Part shown: positions 26,397 to 39,805 of the stretch, in pieces
Numbering within the stretch: position 1 is the stretch's first letter
How the letters are laid out: each line of letters begins with the position of its first letter
Assembly: GCF_900176205.1 (NCBI RefSeq)
Contig: NZ_LT859959.1
Span: forward strand, 6,159,001-6,223,000
Source of the DNA: Bradyrhizobium sp. ORS 285
Lineage (GTDB): Bacteria; Pseudomonadota; Alphaproteobacteria; Rhizobiales; Xanthobacteraceae
Reading direction: 5' to 3'
DNA: 64,000 nt
The notes under the pieces: generated by a model
Database searches by the model: none
What the model saw: the letters and a program-made list of their open reading frames with translations, nothing else
Told to the model about the DNA's origin: nothing
Translations under genes and position numbers: made by a program

Positions 26397-27599
26397 ATGC
26401 GAAGTGCCCTCGCAGCCGCAGGGCTGGCCGTCATCTCGTCCGCGTTCGTGATGCCCGCCTGGGCGGAGGATCCGCCCGGAATCACCGCGAGCGAAATCCG
26501 CATCGGCCAGACCATGCCCTATAGCGGACCGGTGTCGGCGTTCGGCATCCTCGGCAAGGGCGAGGTGGCCTATTTCAAGATGGTCAACGACCGCGGCGGC
26601 ATCAACGGCCGCAAGGTCAACCTGCTCTCGCTTGACGACAGCTACGTGCCGCCGAAGACGGTGGAGCAGACGCGGCGGCTGGTGGAGAGCGACGAGGTCT
26701 CCTTCATCTTCTCGACCATGGGCACCGCGCACAACACCGCGATCGCAAAGTATCTTCAGGGAAAGAAGGTGCCGCAGCTGTTCGTGGCCTCGGGCGCCTC
26801 GAAGTTCGGCGATCCCCAGCAGTTTCCGCTGGCCCTGATGGGCGTGATGGCGCCGTTCCGCAACGAGGCGCGGATGTATGCGCGCTACGCGCTGGAGAAG
26901 AAGACGGACGCGACGTTTGCGATCCTGGCGCAGAACGACGATTTCGGCCGTGACTATCTCGCGGGCCTGAAGGACGTGCTCGGCGAGCGCTTCGACACCG
27001 CGGTGACCGTGGCGAGCTACGAGGTGACCGAGCCGACCATCGACTCGCAGATCGTGAAGCTGAAATCGACCGGCGCCGACGCGCTGATCATCGCGGCCAC
27101 GCCGAAATTCGCCGCGCAGGCGATCCGCAAGACCCATGAGGTCAACTGGCATCCGATGACGTTCCTGACCAACGTCTCAGTGTGGGTGTCCTCGGTGATG
27201 GAGCCGGCCGGCCTGGAGGCCGGCACCGGCATCATCTCGACGGCCTATGTGAAGGACCCGCTCGATCCGGCCTGGGCCGAAGATCCCGGCGTCAAGGGCT
27301 GGCGCGACTACATGGCGAAATACGTGCCGGACGGCGACATCCGCGATTCCAATTACGTCAACGGCTACAACAACGGCATGGTGCTGGAGCACGTGCTGAA
27401 GGCCGCCGGCAACGATCTGTCGCGCGAGAACATCCTCAAGCAGGCGCTGTCGATCAAGGACCTGGAGCTGCCGATGCTGCTGCCCGGCATCAAGGTCAAC
27501 ACGTCCGAGGGCGACCATCTGCCGGTCGAGCAGGTGCAGTTCATGCGCTTCACCGGCAAGCAGTGGGAGCGCTTCGGCGAGGTACTGTCGACCAAATAG
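26397..27599 (+). CDS. ABC transporter substrate-binding protein, branched-chain amino acid type
   Basis: The product has 400 residues. A Sec signal peptide covers about 1-24, cleaved after PAWA. The mature part is a type I periplasmic binding protein (Leu/Ile/Val or urea type): IRIGQTMPYSGPVSAFG, YFKMVNDRGGINGRKV, and the FSTMGTAHNTAIAKYL hinge region. Rhizobia carry many such proteins for amino acids, aromatics and amides; the ligand is not predictable. No permease or ATPase gene is adjacent, so it either uses components encoded elsewhere or serves as a sensor. GGGAGG sets the start. Confidence 0.9.
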   Translation: MRSALAAAGLAVISSAFVMPAWAEDPPGITASEIRIGQTMPYSGPVSAFGILGKGEVAYFKMVNDRGGINGRKVNLLSLDDSYVPPKTVEQTRRLVESDEVSFIFSTMGTAHNTAIAKYLQGKKVPQLFVASGASKFGDPQQFPLALMGVMAPFRNEARMYARYALEKKTDATFAILAQNDDFGRDYLAGLKDVLGERFDTAVTVASYEVTEPTIDSQIVKLKSTGADALIIAATPKFAAQAIRKTHEVNWHPMTFLTNVSVWVSSVMEPAGLEAGTGIISTAYVKDPLDPAWAEDPGVKGWRDYMAKYVPDGDIRDSNYVNGYNNGMVLEHVLKAAGNDLSRENILKQALSIKDLELPMLLPGIKVNTSEGDHLPVEQVQFMRFTGKQWERFGEVLSTK

Positions 27600-27633
27600 C
27601 GGCGGGTTGGCGTTTCGGCGCCGAAAGCGTAGA

Positions 27634-27656
27634 CCTCTCCTGTCGACCACAGGAGA
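27634..27656 (+). promoter_or_regulatory. Hairpin that covers the ribosome-binding site
   Basis: CTCTCCTGT and ACAGGAGAG form a perfect 9 bp stem with a 5 nt loop. The 3' arm contains GGAGAG, the ribosome-binding site six bases before the GTG at 27663. The fold would hide the site; there is no T-tract, so it is not a terminator of the gene upstream. Confidence 0.6.
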
Positions 27657-27662
27657 GCCGCG

Positions 27663-28379
27663 GTGCCGATGTCCGAGACTGATGCCCTGACGCTGAAATT
27701 CCGCTGCCCCCGGGAGCTCGAAGGCCTCATCCCGCAGCCGCTGCCGGCACCGATGGGCATTCCCGACTGGGTCAAGAGCATGCCGGCGACGGCGTTCAGC
27801 GCGCTCAACCAGGCGGAGGAGCAGACGGTCAAGCGCTGCCCGCCGTTCATCGACGCGATGACGGCGGGCTTTCTGATTCCGCTGGTCTGCGATCTCAAGG
27901 TCGAGGATGGCGGCATCAGCTGGGACAACGAGCTGCCGCCGGGCGGCGCGATCGACTTTCCACGCTCGCCGGTGAGCTTTCACGACGTGTCGCAGGTGAC
28001 GGGATCGCCGCTGTCCGAGGCCGACCGCTTCCTGCTGAAGTTCCACAATCTCTGGACGATCGAGGCGCCCGCGGGCTGGTCGCTGCTGTTCACCCATCCG
28101 CTCAACCGCTTCGACCTGCCGTTCACGACCGTGACGGGCCTCGTCGATAGCGACCGCTTCCACGACAGCTTCGTGCATTTCCCGGCGCACTGGCACGACA
28201 CCGCGTTTCGCGGCGTGCTGCCCAGGGGCACGCCGATCGCACAGTGCATCCCGGTGAAGCGGCAGACGTGGACGATGCAGACCTCGGCCTTCACCGACGA
28301 GGACGTTGCCGAGATTCACACGGTGCGCGATGCGCTCAAGCGCGAGCAGGGCCTGTATCGCAAGCAGTTCAGGGCTTGA
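27663..28379 (+). CDS. Conserved protein of unknown function
   Basis: The product has 238 residues with no signal peptide or membrane helix. It is rich in Pro, Phe and Trp, with blocks PDWVKSMPAT, VKRCPPFIDAMTAGF and GWSLLFTHPLNRFDLPF. The style resembles DUF6065-type proteins, but I cannot confirm this. The GTG start has the best spacing from GGAGAG; an ATG two codons on is the alternative. Translation may be held back by the 9 bp hairpin over the ribosome-binding site. The 3' end overlaps the end of the convergent TPR gene by 11 bp. Confidence 0.72.
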   Translation: MPMSETDALTLKFRCPRELEGLIPQPLPAPMGIPDWVKSMPATAFSALNQAEEQTVKRCPPFIDAMTAGFLIPLVCDLKVEDGGISWDNELPPGGAIDFPRSPVSFHDVSQVTGSPLSEADRFLLKFHNLWTIEAPAGWSLLFTHPLNRFDLPFTTVTGLVDSDRFHDSFVHFPAHWHDTAFRGVLPRGTPIAQCIPVKRQTWTMQTSAFTDEDVAEIHTVRDALKREQGLYRKQFRA

Positions 28380-29217
28380 CCGCCCCTGCCCCATTGGCGC
28401 CGAGGAATTTGGCGGCGTCGCTCGGACGGAAGAAGAAGCGGCCGTGCGAGCTCACGGCCATCGTGTAGGCGGCGCGGCTGAGCAGATGCGGCCGGCCGCG
28501 CATGACCGTACGTAGCGCCGCCTCGGCGCCGGCGCGGTCGCCGAGTTCCATCAGGCACATCGCGAGATTGGCGCGGGTCTGGGTGTCCTCTGGCCGCAGG
28601 CCGAGCGCATGCTTGTAGGTGCCGGCCGCTTCCGCGTAGTCGCCATCGAGGAACTGCACCCAGGCGAGCTCGATCAGGATGTCGGGACGGCCCGGCGCGG
28701 CCTCGCGGGCCGCCACGAAACTCTCCCGCGCGCGGGCGCGCTGATTGGCCTGCAGGCAGAGCCGCCCGAGATCGAGCTTGAGGTCGACACTGTCGGGAGC
28801 CAGGAGCAGCGCTTCCTCGATGACGCCGATTGCATCACCGAGCCGGCCGGATTTCGCCAGCCGTCCCGCGAGCTCCTGAAATGCCGGCAGATACGGCGGA
28901 CGCCGCGCTGCGATCTTGCGCAACTGCGCGAGGCCGTCGGCTGCGCGCCGGGACTCGCACAAGGCGGCGCCGAGCAACGTCTCCAATTCAGGATCGGGAC
29001 CGCGCAACGCGGCCTTCTCCAGCGGCGCGACCGCCTCGCCGGCGCGCTGCTGGCCGAGCAGCGCATGGGCGTAGACGAGCAACGCGGCGCGATCGGTCTT
29101 GACGTTGCGAAGGATGGAGGCTGCGATCTGCTCGGCGCGGGCGAACTGTCGCGCGCGCAGCGCCTGAACCGCTTCCTGCAGCGCCTGAGCCTGCAATTGT
29201 TTGCGTCGTTCACTCAC
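28369..29217 (-). CDS. Tetratricopeptide repeat protein
   Basis: The product has 282 residues, almost wholly alpha-helical, with about six TPR-like repeats (for example AFQELAGRLAKSGRLGDAIGVIEEALLLAPDS and ILIELAWVQFLDGDYAEAAGTYKHALGLRPED). There is no signal peptide, so it is probably cytoplasmic and acts in protein-protein contacts. The last 30 residues leave the repeat pattern. No partner is evident from the neighbours. Stops overlap tail to tail with the preceding gene. Confidence 0.85.
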   Translation of the reverse strand: MSERRKQLQAQALQEAVQALRARQFARAEQIAASILRNVKTDRAALLVYAHALLGQQRAGEAVAPLEKAALRGPDPELETLLGAALCESRRAADGLAQLRKIAARRPPYLPAFQELAGRLAKSGRLGDAIGVIEEALLLAPDSVDLKLDLGRLCLQANQRARARESFVAAREAAPGRPDILIELAWVQFLDGDYAEAAGTYKHALGLRPEDTQTRANLAMCLMELGDRAGAEAALRTVMRGRPHLLSRAAYTMAVSSHGRFFFRPSDAAKFLGANGAGAVKP

Positions 29218-29360
29218 TGCTGCTGCCGTCCCAGTGATACGATGCCACGACTAGACCGGCAGCCCTGGCCTGTCCAGCAGCCGCCCCGGCCTCACAAAAG
29301 GCCTTGGCACCTCATGCGCGCCGACCGCGTTGACGATCCATCGCAACAAGGAGAGAGACG

Positions 29361-29564
29361 ATGAGCGGGAACGCACGCGACAACGACCTGCGTCTGCAGG
29401 ACTCCGACGCCACGCTGAATCCGGGCGATGAGGCGCCACGCGGAACACCGGGCACCGGCGAGGATGTCTGCCCCGACTGCAACGGCAGCGGACGGCTCCA
29501 TGAGGCGCCGTGCCCGACCTGCGGAGGCCGCGGCACGATCGTCCGAGGTGTCGGCGGCGGCTGA
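29361..29564 (+). CDS. Small DnaJ-type zinc-ribbon protein
   Basis: The product has 67 residues. The first half is polar and probably disordered; the second half has two CxxCxGxG-type knuckles, CPDCNGSG and CPTCGGRG, as in one zinc centre of the DnaJ cysteine-rich domain. It lacks a J domain. It probably binds one zinc ion and may help protein folding or redox contacts. AAGGAGAGAG precedes the ATG. Confidence 0.8.
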   Translation: MSGNARDNDLRLQDSDATLNPGDEAPRGTPGTGEDVCPDCNGSGRLHEAPCPTCGGRGTIVRGVGGG

Positions 29565-29587
29565 TTGTCTACGCGACGACGCTGCGT

Positions 29588-30535
29588 TCACCCGAACAGC
29601 GGCGTGCCCGGCACGAAGGCGTCGAAGGCGGCCCAGAACTGCGAACGGTAGCGGTCCTGCTCCTGCAGGATCTCGTGCTTGGCGCCGGCGATGACGAGAT
29701 GCGAGCCGGCGCGCAGGTGGTAGGCGAACTCCTCGATCGCCGCGGTTGACACCACGGTGTCGCTGGAGGCTGCCAGCATCAGGATCGGCTGGCGGATCTG
29801 CGAGGGGTAGGTCATGCCCCGGAACGTCATCATTGCCGAGAAGGCGGCGTCGGCCCAGGCCACGGTGGGCGAGGCGATGCCCAGCGTCGGATCCTCCTCG
29901 AGGATCGCGGCGTTGCGGGCGTAGCGCACGGGATCGGACGTCAGCGGGTTGTTGACGAACGGCGCGAGCCCGCTCATCTCGTCATTGCCGCCGGGCACGT
30001 AGCGGCCGCCCTGCCCTGCGATCCGCATGGCGCGCAACAGCAGCCGCGCCGGCAGCGAGGTGCGGTTGCCCGGCAGGTCGATCATCGGCGCCGACAGGAC
30101 GATACGGTCGAACCAGCGCTTGCCGGCATGGGAGAGCCGCAGCAGCACCGTGCCGCCCATCGAATGCGCCAGCGCGAAGTAGGGCGGCGGGCAATCCGGC
30201 AGCACCACCTCGGTAATGAAGGTCTCGACGTCGACTTCGTAGTCGGAGAACGACCGCACGTAGCCTTTGCGGGAATCGCGCAGCCGACGCGACGAATGGC
30301 CCTGGCCGCGCCAGTCGATGATGGCGACCGCAAAGCCGCGGTCGCGCAGATCGCGGACCGTCTCGAAATACTTCTCGATCGACTCGCTGCGGCCGGTGAA
30401 CACGCAGACAGTGCCCTTGCGTCCCGCAGGCGGTGCCCAGCGCGCAAAGCGCAGCTCGGCGCCATCAGGGGTCTTGATGGTGCCGGCGGTGGCGTTTTCG
30501 GGGACGGGATTGGCGGGAATCGAGACGAGCGTCAT
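29588..30535 (-). CDS. Alpha/beta hydrolase, lysophospholipase (PldB) type
   Basis: The product has 315 residues. Hydrolase landmarks are IDWRGQGHSSR (oxyanion region), the nucleophile elbow ALAHSMGGTVLL with the catalytic Ser, a late Asp in AASSDTVVS and a His in GAKHEILQEQ. It matches the monoglyceride lipase/lysophospholipase group, active on membrane lipid breakdown products; the exact substrate is unproven. The start at 30535 is chosen because the longer extension overlaps the heat-shock promoter region of the divergent gene and adds no domain. Confidence 0.87.
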   Translation of the reverse strand: MTLVSIPANPVPENATAGTIKTPDGAELRFARWAPPAGRKGTVCVFTGRSESIEKYFETVRDLRDRGFAVAIIDWRGQGHSSRRLRDSRKGYVRSFSDYEVDVETFITEVVLPDCPPPYFALAHSMGGTVLLRLSHAGKRWFDRIVLSAPMIDLPGNRTSLPARLLLRAMRIAGQGGRYVPGGNDEMSGLAPFVNNPLTSDPVRYARNAAILEEDPTLGIASPTVAWADAAFSAMMTFRGMTYPSQIRQPILMLAASSDTVVSTAAIEEFAYHLRAGSHLVIAGAKHEILQEQDRYRSQFWAAFDAFVPGTPLFG

Positions 30536-30609
30536 GAGGCGCCCATCGAATAGGTGAAAGGCCCAGGGAATCAAGGGGTGGAACGGCAAAAAGAGCGCGT
30601 TTGGGCGCT

Positions 30610-30637
30610 CTTGAAGGTGCAAACCTCCGACCCATAT
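30610..30637 (+). promoter_or_regulatory. Heat-shock (RpoH, sigma-32 type) promoter
   Basis: CTTGAA at 30610-30615 and CCCATAT at 30631-30637 are separated by 15 bp, close to the sigma-32 consensus. The predicted start is near 30643, at the base of the first leader hairpin of the hsp20 mRNA. Confidence 0.75.
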
Positions 30638-30639
30638 CG

Positions 30640-30727
30640 AGATCGTGCAGGCCGTCATGGCTGCACGACAGCCCGGCCCGATGGCGGGCGGGTTTGCCTA
30701 ACAGTCGCTCAATGGAGGACTTCGACA
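30640..30727 (+). promoter_or_regulatory. ROSE-type RNA thermometer of hsp20
   Basis: Three hairpins lie in the leader: TCGTGCAG/CTGCACGA (30643-30668), GCCCG/CGGGC (30671-30689), and a final one where GTC-G-CTC (30704-30710) pairs with GAG-GAC (30715-30720). The last hairpin hides the GGAGG ribosome-binding site and has a bulged G opposite it, within TCGCT, matching the UYGCU signature of ROSE elements that control small heat-shock genes in Bradyrhizobium. Melting on heating would free translation. Confidence 0.8.
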
Positions 30728-31204
30728 ATGCGTACCTACGACCTCACCCCGTTCTATCGTTCCACCGTCGGTTTCGACCGTCTGTTCTCGCTGCTCGATC
30801 AGGCGACCGCCGAGCCCAGCCCCGGCTATCCGCCCTACAATATCGAGCGCACCGGTGAGAACGCCTACCGCATCACGGTTGCCGTCTCCGGCTTTGGCAA
30901 GGATGAGCTCTCCCTCGTCGCGAAGGAAAACACGCTGACGATCAAGGGCGAGAAGGCCGCCAACGAGAACGGCAAGAAGAGCGAGGTGCTGTATCGCGGC
31001 ATCGCCGCCCGGGCGTTCGAGCGCAGCTTCCAGCTCGCCGACCATGTGGTCGTGAAGAACGCCAGCCTCGAGAACGGCCTGCTCCACGTCGACCTCGTAC
31101 GCGAGATCCCCGAGGCCAAGAAGCCGCGGTCCATTCCGATCTCGACCAATGCGAAAGCCGAGCAGCCGGCGATCGAAGGAACCGCCGAGAAGGCTGCTGC
31201 GTAA
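30728..31204 (+). CDS. Small heat-shock protein Hsp20/IbpA type
   Basis: The product has 158 residues, with the alpha-crystallin domain at about 36-135 (YNIERTGENAYRITVAVSGF, ENTLTIKGEK, LYRGIAARAFERSFQLADHV, NGLLHVDLVREIPE). The N-terminus DLTPFYRSTVGFDRLFSLLD is that of class A bacterial Hsp20 (IbpA-like). It acts as an ATP-independent holdase. Expression appears controlled twice, by an RpoH promoter and by a ROSE thermometer. A terminator follows. Confidence 0.95.
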   Translation: MRTYDLTPFYRSTVGFDRLFSLLDQATAEPSPGYPPYNIERTGENAYRITVAVSGFGKDELSLVAKENTLTIKGEKAANENGKKSEVLYRGIAARAFERSFQLADHVVVKNASLENGLLHVDLVREIPEAKKPRSIPISTNAKAEQPAIEGTAEKAAA

Positions 31205-31228
31205 CAGGCCGAACAGCTCCCAGAATAC

Positions 31229-31256
31229 GAACGCCCCGGGAAACCGGGGCGTTTTT
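31229..31256 (+). terminator. Rho-independent terminator of hsp20
   Basis: GCCCCGG and CCGGGGC form a tight stem around a short AA-containing loop, followed by GTTTTTG. It lies 25 bp after the hsp20 stop. Confidence 0.85.
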
Positions 31257-31344
31257 GTGTGCGGGGTTCGGTCGATGGTTCCGCGATGTTCGCCGGCCCG
31301 CGGCTCTATTCACGCAACGCTAGCCAAGAGGTGCCCGGCTGCTG

Positions 31345-32355
31345 TTACTCCAGCCCTTGCGCCGGCGGCATCTTTGCGGTCGGCAGGATCTGCGGCGCCG
31401 GTTTGGCTGCAGGCGCAATCGATCCGGTTGTCTGCGGAGCGGCTGCCGCCGACTGGACGGGCTTGGCGTCCAACGGCTTCGCATCAGACGATTTGGGCTC
31501 GGCCGGCTTGGTATCGACCGCCTTCGCGTCAGCCTTCGTCTCGGCTTTAGCTTCCACCGGCTTCGTCTCGGCCGGGTTCATATCCGCAGGCTTCGCTTCG
31601 GCCGGCTTGATGTCGGCGGTCTTCGGCACGGACGCCTTCGGAGCATCAGCCGGCTTCGGCGCGAGCGCCGCGGTCTGCGGCGACGGCGCGGCCGGTCGGA
31701 CGGCCGGAGCGGCAGGCCGCGGCGCCTGCGCCGGGGCAACGGCCGCCACCCGCGGCGCGAACGGCGCCGGCGGCACGATACGCGGATCGGCCCGGATCAC
31801 GGTCGGTGCTGGCAGGCGGTCGAGGCCGCCGCGCGGGGCCGGCTCGTAGCGCATCCGCTCGTACTGCTCGCCCCACTGGAACGCCGGCACGAAGCGAATG
31901 ATGCGACCGGAGCGGGCGTCGACCACGAGCTTGCCGTCCTCGCCCTGACGGTCGAGCACCGCCACGACATAGACGTTGCCGCGCTGGCGCGGCGCGCCGA
32001 GCGGCGAAAAGCCGTTGTCGCGCAGGATGGCATAGACCTCATGCACCGGCAGGAACGCCGGCGCGTAGCCATAGTCCTGCTGATAGCCGTCACGGTAGCC
32101 GTCCTGCCGATAGCCATCCTGGCGGTATACCGGCGCCGGCGGCGCGTAGCGCTCCTCCCGGTAGCCGTCATCGGGACCAGCCCCGTAACCGTAGCGCGGC
32201 GGCGGCGCCGGGATCACGGCCGGCGGCGCCTCGGAATAAGGCGCATCGAAATCGGAGACCGCCGTATACGGCCCGCGCATACCCGGCAGCGGCTCCGCCT
32301 GGGCGGCAAAGGCTGCGATCAACGAGGCCGAGACGGCTCCAACTAGCAACTTCAT
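31345..32355 (-). CDS. Secreted Pro/Ala/Lys-rich protein with PepSY-like segment
   Basis: The product has 336 residues. A signal peptide covers about 1-20 (MKLLVGAVSASLIAAFAAQA). Residues 45-95 are rich in Tyr, Arg, Gly and Asp (repeats of YRQDGY). Residues about 100-152 resemble a PepSY-like fold: VYAILRDNGFSPLGAPRQRG, then VDARSGRIIRFVPAF. The last 150 residues are low-complexity repeats of the type KPAEAKPADM, likely disordered and spanning the envelope. Function unknown; the protein is probably periplasmic. Confidence 0.8.
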   Translation of the reverse strand: MKLLVGAVSASLIAAFAAQAEPLPGMRGPYTAVSDFDAPYSEAPPAVIPAPPPRYGYGAGPDDGYREERYAPPAPVYRQDGYRQDGYRDGYQQDYGYAPAFLPVHEVYAILRDNGFSPLGAPRQRGNVYVVAVLDRQGEDGKLVVDARSGRIIRFVPAFQWGEQYERMRYEPAPRGGLDRLPAPTVIRADPRIVPPAPFAPRVAAVAPAQAPRPAAPAVRPAAPSPQTAALAPKPADAPKASVPKTADIKPAEAKPADMNPAETKPVEAKAETKADAKAVDTKPAEPKSSDAKPLDAKPVQSAAAAPQTTGSIAPAAKPAPQILPTAKMPPAQGLE

Positions 32356-32916
32356 GGCTCAAAGCTCCTGCATGCCCCCGCACGTGAAGCTGTTCGCTTC
32401 TTCAAGTGCCGCAGAAGGTCTGCCGCGATTCCGGCGGTCCTGGGTCGGAGTGTGGGCGGGATCGGGGCGCCGTGTTGCAAAATCGAGCGCGACGCGTGAT
32501 CGCCTCGCCGGTTTCGCTCGTTCGGTCAGCGGCAGAAGCGGAAGATTTGCCGGGAGAATGCCGGCGAGACCACGCCGGAACCAGGGACTCCGGTGCCCTT
32601 GTGTGATAGGTTAAACTTTGGCATCTTGCGGTTTAGGACAGAATTGCTGTCTAAAATTTCGTTGCAAAGGTGACCGAGACTTTGCAATGATGTTACGGCG
32701 CCCAGTGGCCTAGCGGCATGGGCGTTGCGACATGAACAGGCCGTGATCATCCAGCGGGGACGTGGTCCCCCGGTGATTGGCCTGAACTCTGCAAATGCGG
32801 CTCGCTGAGAAGGACGAGCGTTGGTTCCGGAGAGGAGCCCGCGCAGCGCCCGGGGTGCGCCGGACTGTGTACCGGACTGTGGTGAAGGCCCTGACCAATA
32901 ACTGATGGGGACGGAT
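32356..32916. other. Upstream region of gltB
   Basis: 561 bp without a gene. An AT-richer segment at about 32605-32670 holds an imperfect palindrome, TTTAGGACAG-AATTG-CTGTCTAAA (32632-32655), which is GACAG/CTGTC with AT flanks; this is the best operator or promoter candidate for gltB. The rest shows no recognised RNA or repeat. Confidence 0.4.
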
Positions 32917-37653
<4,737 letters not shown>

Positions 37654-37674
37654 TGCACGGAAGTAACCAAGGAC

Positions 37675-37756
37675 GTCATTGCGAGCGCAGCGAAGCAATC
37701 CAGGGCCCAGAAGAAAGTCTGGATTGCTTCGTCGCCTTCGGCTCCTCGCAATGACG
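37675..37756. repeat. Dispersed palindromic repeat family 2, copy B
   Basis: Outer arms GTCATTGCGAG and CTCGCAATGAC; inner arms GAAGCAATCCAG and CTGGATTGCTTC. It lies between gltB and gltD. Confidence 0.88.
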
Positions 37757-37770
37757 AAGTGAGAAAGGGA

Positions 37771-37886
37771 CGGGCCTCATCCTTCGAGACGCGGCGAAGA
37801 CGCCGCTCCTCAGGATGAGGATGAAAAGCAGAATGTTGATCCCTCATGGTGAGGAGGCGCGGAAGCGCTGTCTCGAACCATGAGGC
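37771..37886. repeat. Dispersed double-hairpin repeat between gltB and gltD
   Basis: Two neighbouring inverted repeats: CCTCATCCTTCGAGACG...CTCCTCAGGATGAGG (37774-37820) and CCTCATGGTGAGGAGGCGCG...CGAACCATGAGG (37843-37886). The paired style is that of a dispersed rhizobial intergenic element. It inserts about 90 bp of folded sequence in the gltBD transcript. Confidence 0.7.
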
Positions 37887-37912
37887 CCGAGCAGTCAGGG
37901 ACGTCGTAGGTC

Positions 37913-39361
37913 ATGGGCAAGGTCACAGGTTTTCTCGAAATCGAGCGGCACGATCGCAAATACGCGCCGGTTGCCGAGCGGCTGAAGCATTTCCAGGAAT
38001 TCGTGGTGCCGCTCTCCGAGAAGGAGCTGCGCGACCAGGCGGCGCGCTGCATGAATTGCGGCATTCCCTATTGCCACGGCACCGGCTCGGCCGCGCCGGG
38101 CACGCCCGGCTGCCCGGTCAACAACCAGATCCCGGACTGGAACGACCTGATCTACAACGGCAACTGGGAAGAGGCATCGCGCAACCTGCACTCGACCAAC
38201 AACTTCCCGGAGTTCACCGGCCGCATCTGCCCCGCCCCGTGCGAGGCGTCGTGCACCCTGAACATCGACGACAATCCGGTGACCATCAAGACGATCGAAT
38301 GCGCCATCGTCGACAAGGCGTTCGAGCAGGGCTGGATCAAGCCCGAGCCGGCCGCGGTCAAGACCGGCAAGAAGGTCGCGATCGTCGGCGCCGGCCCCGC
38401 GGGCCTCGCCGCCGCGCAGCAGCTCGCGCGCGCCGGCCACGAGGTGCATGTCTATGAGAAGCACGCCAAGGCCGGCGGTCTGCTTCGCTACGGCATTCCC
38501 GACTTCAAGATGGAGAAGGGCATCATCGACCGCCGCATCGCGCAGATGGAAGGCGAAGGCGTCGTCTTCCACTACGGCGCCCATGTCGGCGGCAAGGACG
38601 GGATCGATGCCAAGTCGCTGCTGAAGGATTACGACGCCGTGGCACTGACCGGCGGCGCGGAAGCCCCGCGCGACCTGCCGATCCCCGGCCGCGATCTCGC
38701 CGGCGTCCACTACGCCATGGACTTCCTGCCGCAACAGAACCGCCGCGTCGGCAACGAGGCCGTCAACGCCACCGACATCCTCGCCGGTGGCAAGCATGTC
38801 GTCGTGATCGGCGGCGGCGACACCGGCTCCGACTGCATCGGCACCTCGCTGCGCCAGGGCGCGCTGTCCGTCACCCAGCTCGAGATCATGCCGGCCCCGC
38901 CGGAGCGCGAGAACAAGGAGCTGACCTGGCCGAACTGGCCCTTGAAGATGCGGACCTCGTCGAGCCAGGCCGAAGGCGCGGTGCGCGAATTCGCGGTGCT
39001 GACGCAGAAGTTCGAGGGCGAGAACGGCGCGGTCAAGAAGCTGCACTGCGTGCGCGTCGACGCGCAGTTCAAGCCGATCGCCGGCACCGAGTTCGTGCTC
39101 GATGCCGACCTCGTGCTGCTGGCGATGGGCTTCGTGCATCCCGTGCACGAGGGCCTGCTGAAGAGCCTGGGCGTCGACCTCGACCCGCGCGGCAACGTCA
39201 AGGCCAATTTGTCGGACTACCAGACCTCGCTGCCGAAGGTGTTCTCCGCCGGCGACATGCGCCGCGGCCAGTCGCTGGTTGTCTGGGCCATCCGCGAAGG
39301 CCGCCTGTGCGCCCAGGCCGTCGACAAGTTCCTGATGGGCAAGACCGATCTGCCGCGCTGA
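37913..39361 (+). CDS. gltD: Glutamate synthase (NADPH) small subunit
   Basis: The product has 482 residues. The N-terminal domain has cysteines C46, C49, C54 and C67, then C106, C110 and C114, for 4Fe-4S clusters. A FAD-binding motif [14 protein letters not shown] is near 153-166 and an NADPH-binding motif [12 protein letters not shown] near 298-309. It passes electrons from NADPH to GltB. The ATG at 37913 begins the conserved [12 protein letters not shown] start. Confidence 0.96.
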   Translation: MGKVTGFLEIERHDRKYAPVAERLKHFQEFVVPLSEKELRDQAARCMNCGIPYCHGTGSAAPGTPGCPVNNQIPDWNDLIYNGNWEEASRNLHSTNNFPEFTGRICPAPCEASCTLNIDDNPVTIKTIECAIVDKAFEQGWIKPEPAAVKTGKKVAIVGAGPAGLAAAQQLARAGHEVHVYEKHAKAGGLLRYGIPDFKMEKGIIDRRIAQMEGEGVVFHYGAHVGGKDGIDAKSLLKDYDAVALTGGAEAPRDLPIPGRDLAGVHYAMDFLPQQNRRVGNEAVNATDILAGGKHVVVIGGGDTGSDCIGTSLRQGALSVTQLEIMPAPPERENKELTWPNWPLKMRTSSSQAEGAVREFAVLTQKFEGENGAVKKLHCVRVDAQFKPIAGTEFVLDADLVLLAMGFVHPVHEGLLKSLGVDLDPRGNVKANLSDYQTSLPKVFSAGDMRRGQSLVVWAIREGRLCAQAVDKFLMGKTDLPR

Positions 39362-39433
39362 GCGAGGCCACGCCGCGCATATCTGGACTCCACCTTCTTA
39401 GTTGGATCCGATCCACCACCCCGACGCCGGTGC

Positions 39434-39750
39434 GCTCCCCTCCCCCTTGCGGGGAGGGGTCGGGGGTGGGGGTCTCCGGGCGCTGACCGTCGTGGAGTTC
39501 GCCGGCGCTATACGGCAGGCGCAGCTCTCGCCGACGCCCTCCATCCTCGCTACTACCGTCATTGCGAGCGCAGCGAAGCAATCCAGAGTCGTGGGCGGGC
39601 CTCTGGATTGCTTCCTGCGCTCGCAATGACGCGGTGAGGCCATGGTCTCGGACGAACAGCGAGCCCGTGGATGATTGCCCAGCTCTCGTCACATCGAGCG
39701 GGACTCGTGGCCCCCCACCCCCGACCCCTCCCCGCAAGGGGGAGGGGAGC
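39434..39750. repeat. Long inverted repeat enclosing a family 2 palindrome
   Basis: The arms at 39434-39472 and 39712-39750 are perfect reverse complements over about 39 bp (GCTCCCCTCCCCCTTGCGGG... and its complement). Each arm is itself a small hairpin. Between them lies family 2 copy C. The nested layout suggests one element landed within another. Confidence 0.8.
39558..39631. repeat. Dispersed palindromic repeat family 2, copy C
   Basis: Begins GTCATTGCGAGCGCAGCG, with inner arms GCAATCCAGAG and CTCTGGATTGC, and ends CGCTCGCAATGACG. It is nested inside the long inverted repeat downstream of gltD. Confidence 0.88.
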
Positions 39751-39805
39751 TCACTGTCTGCGCTGTGGGAGATCGGGTCTATTCAGACAACGGTAAAACA
39801 AAACG

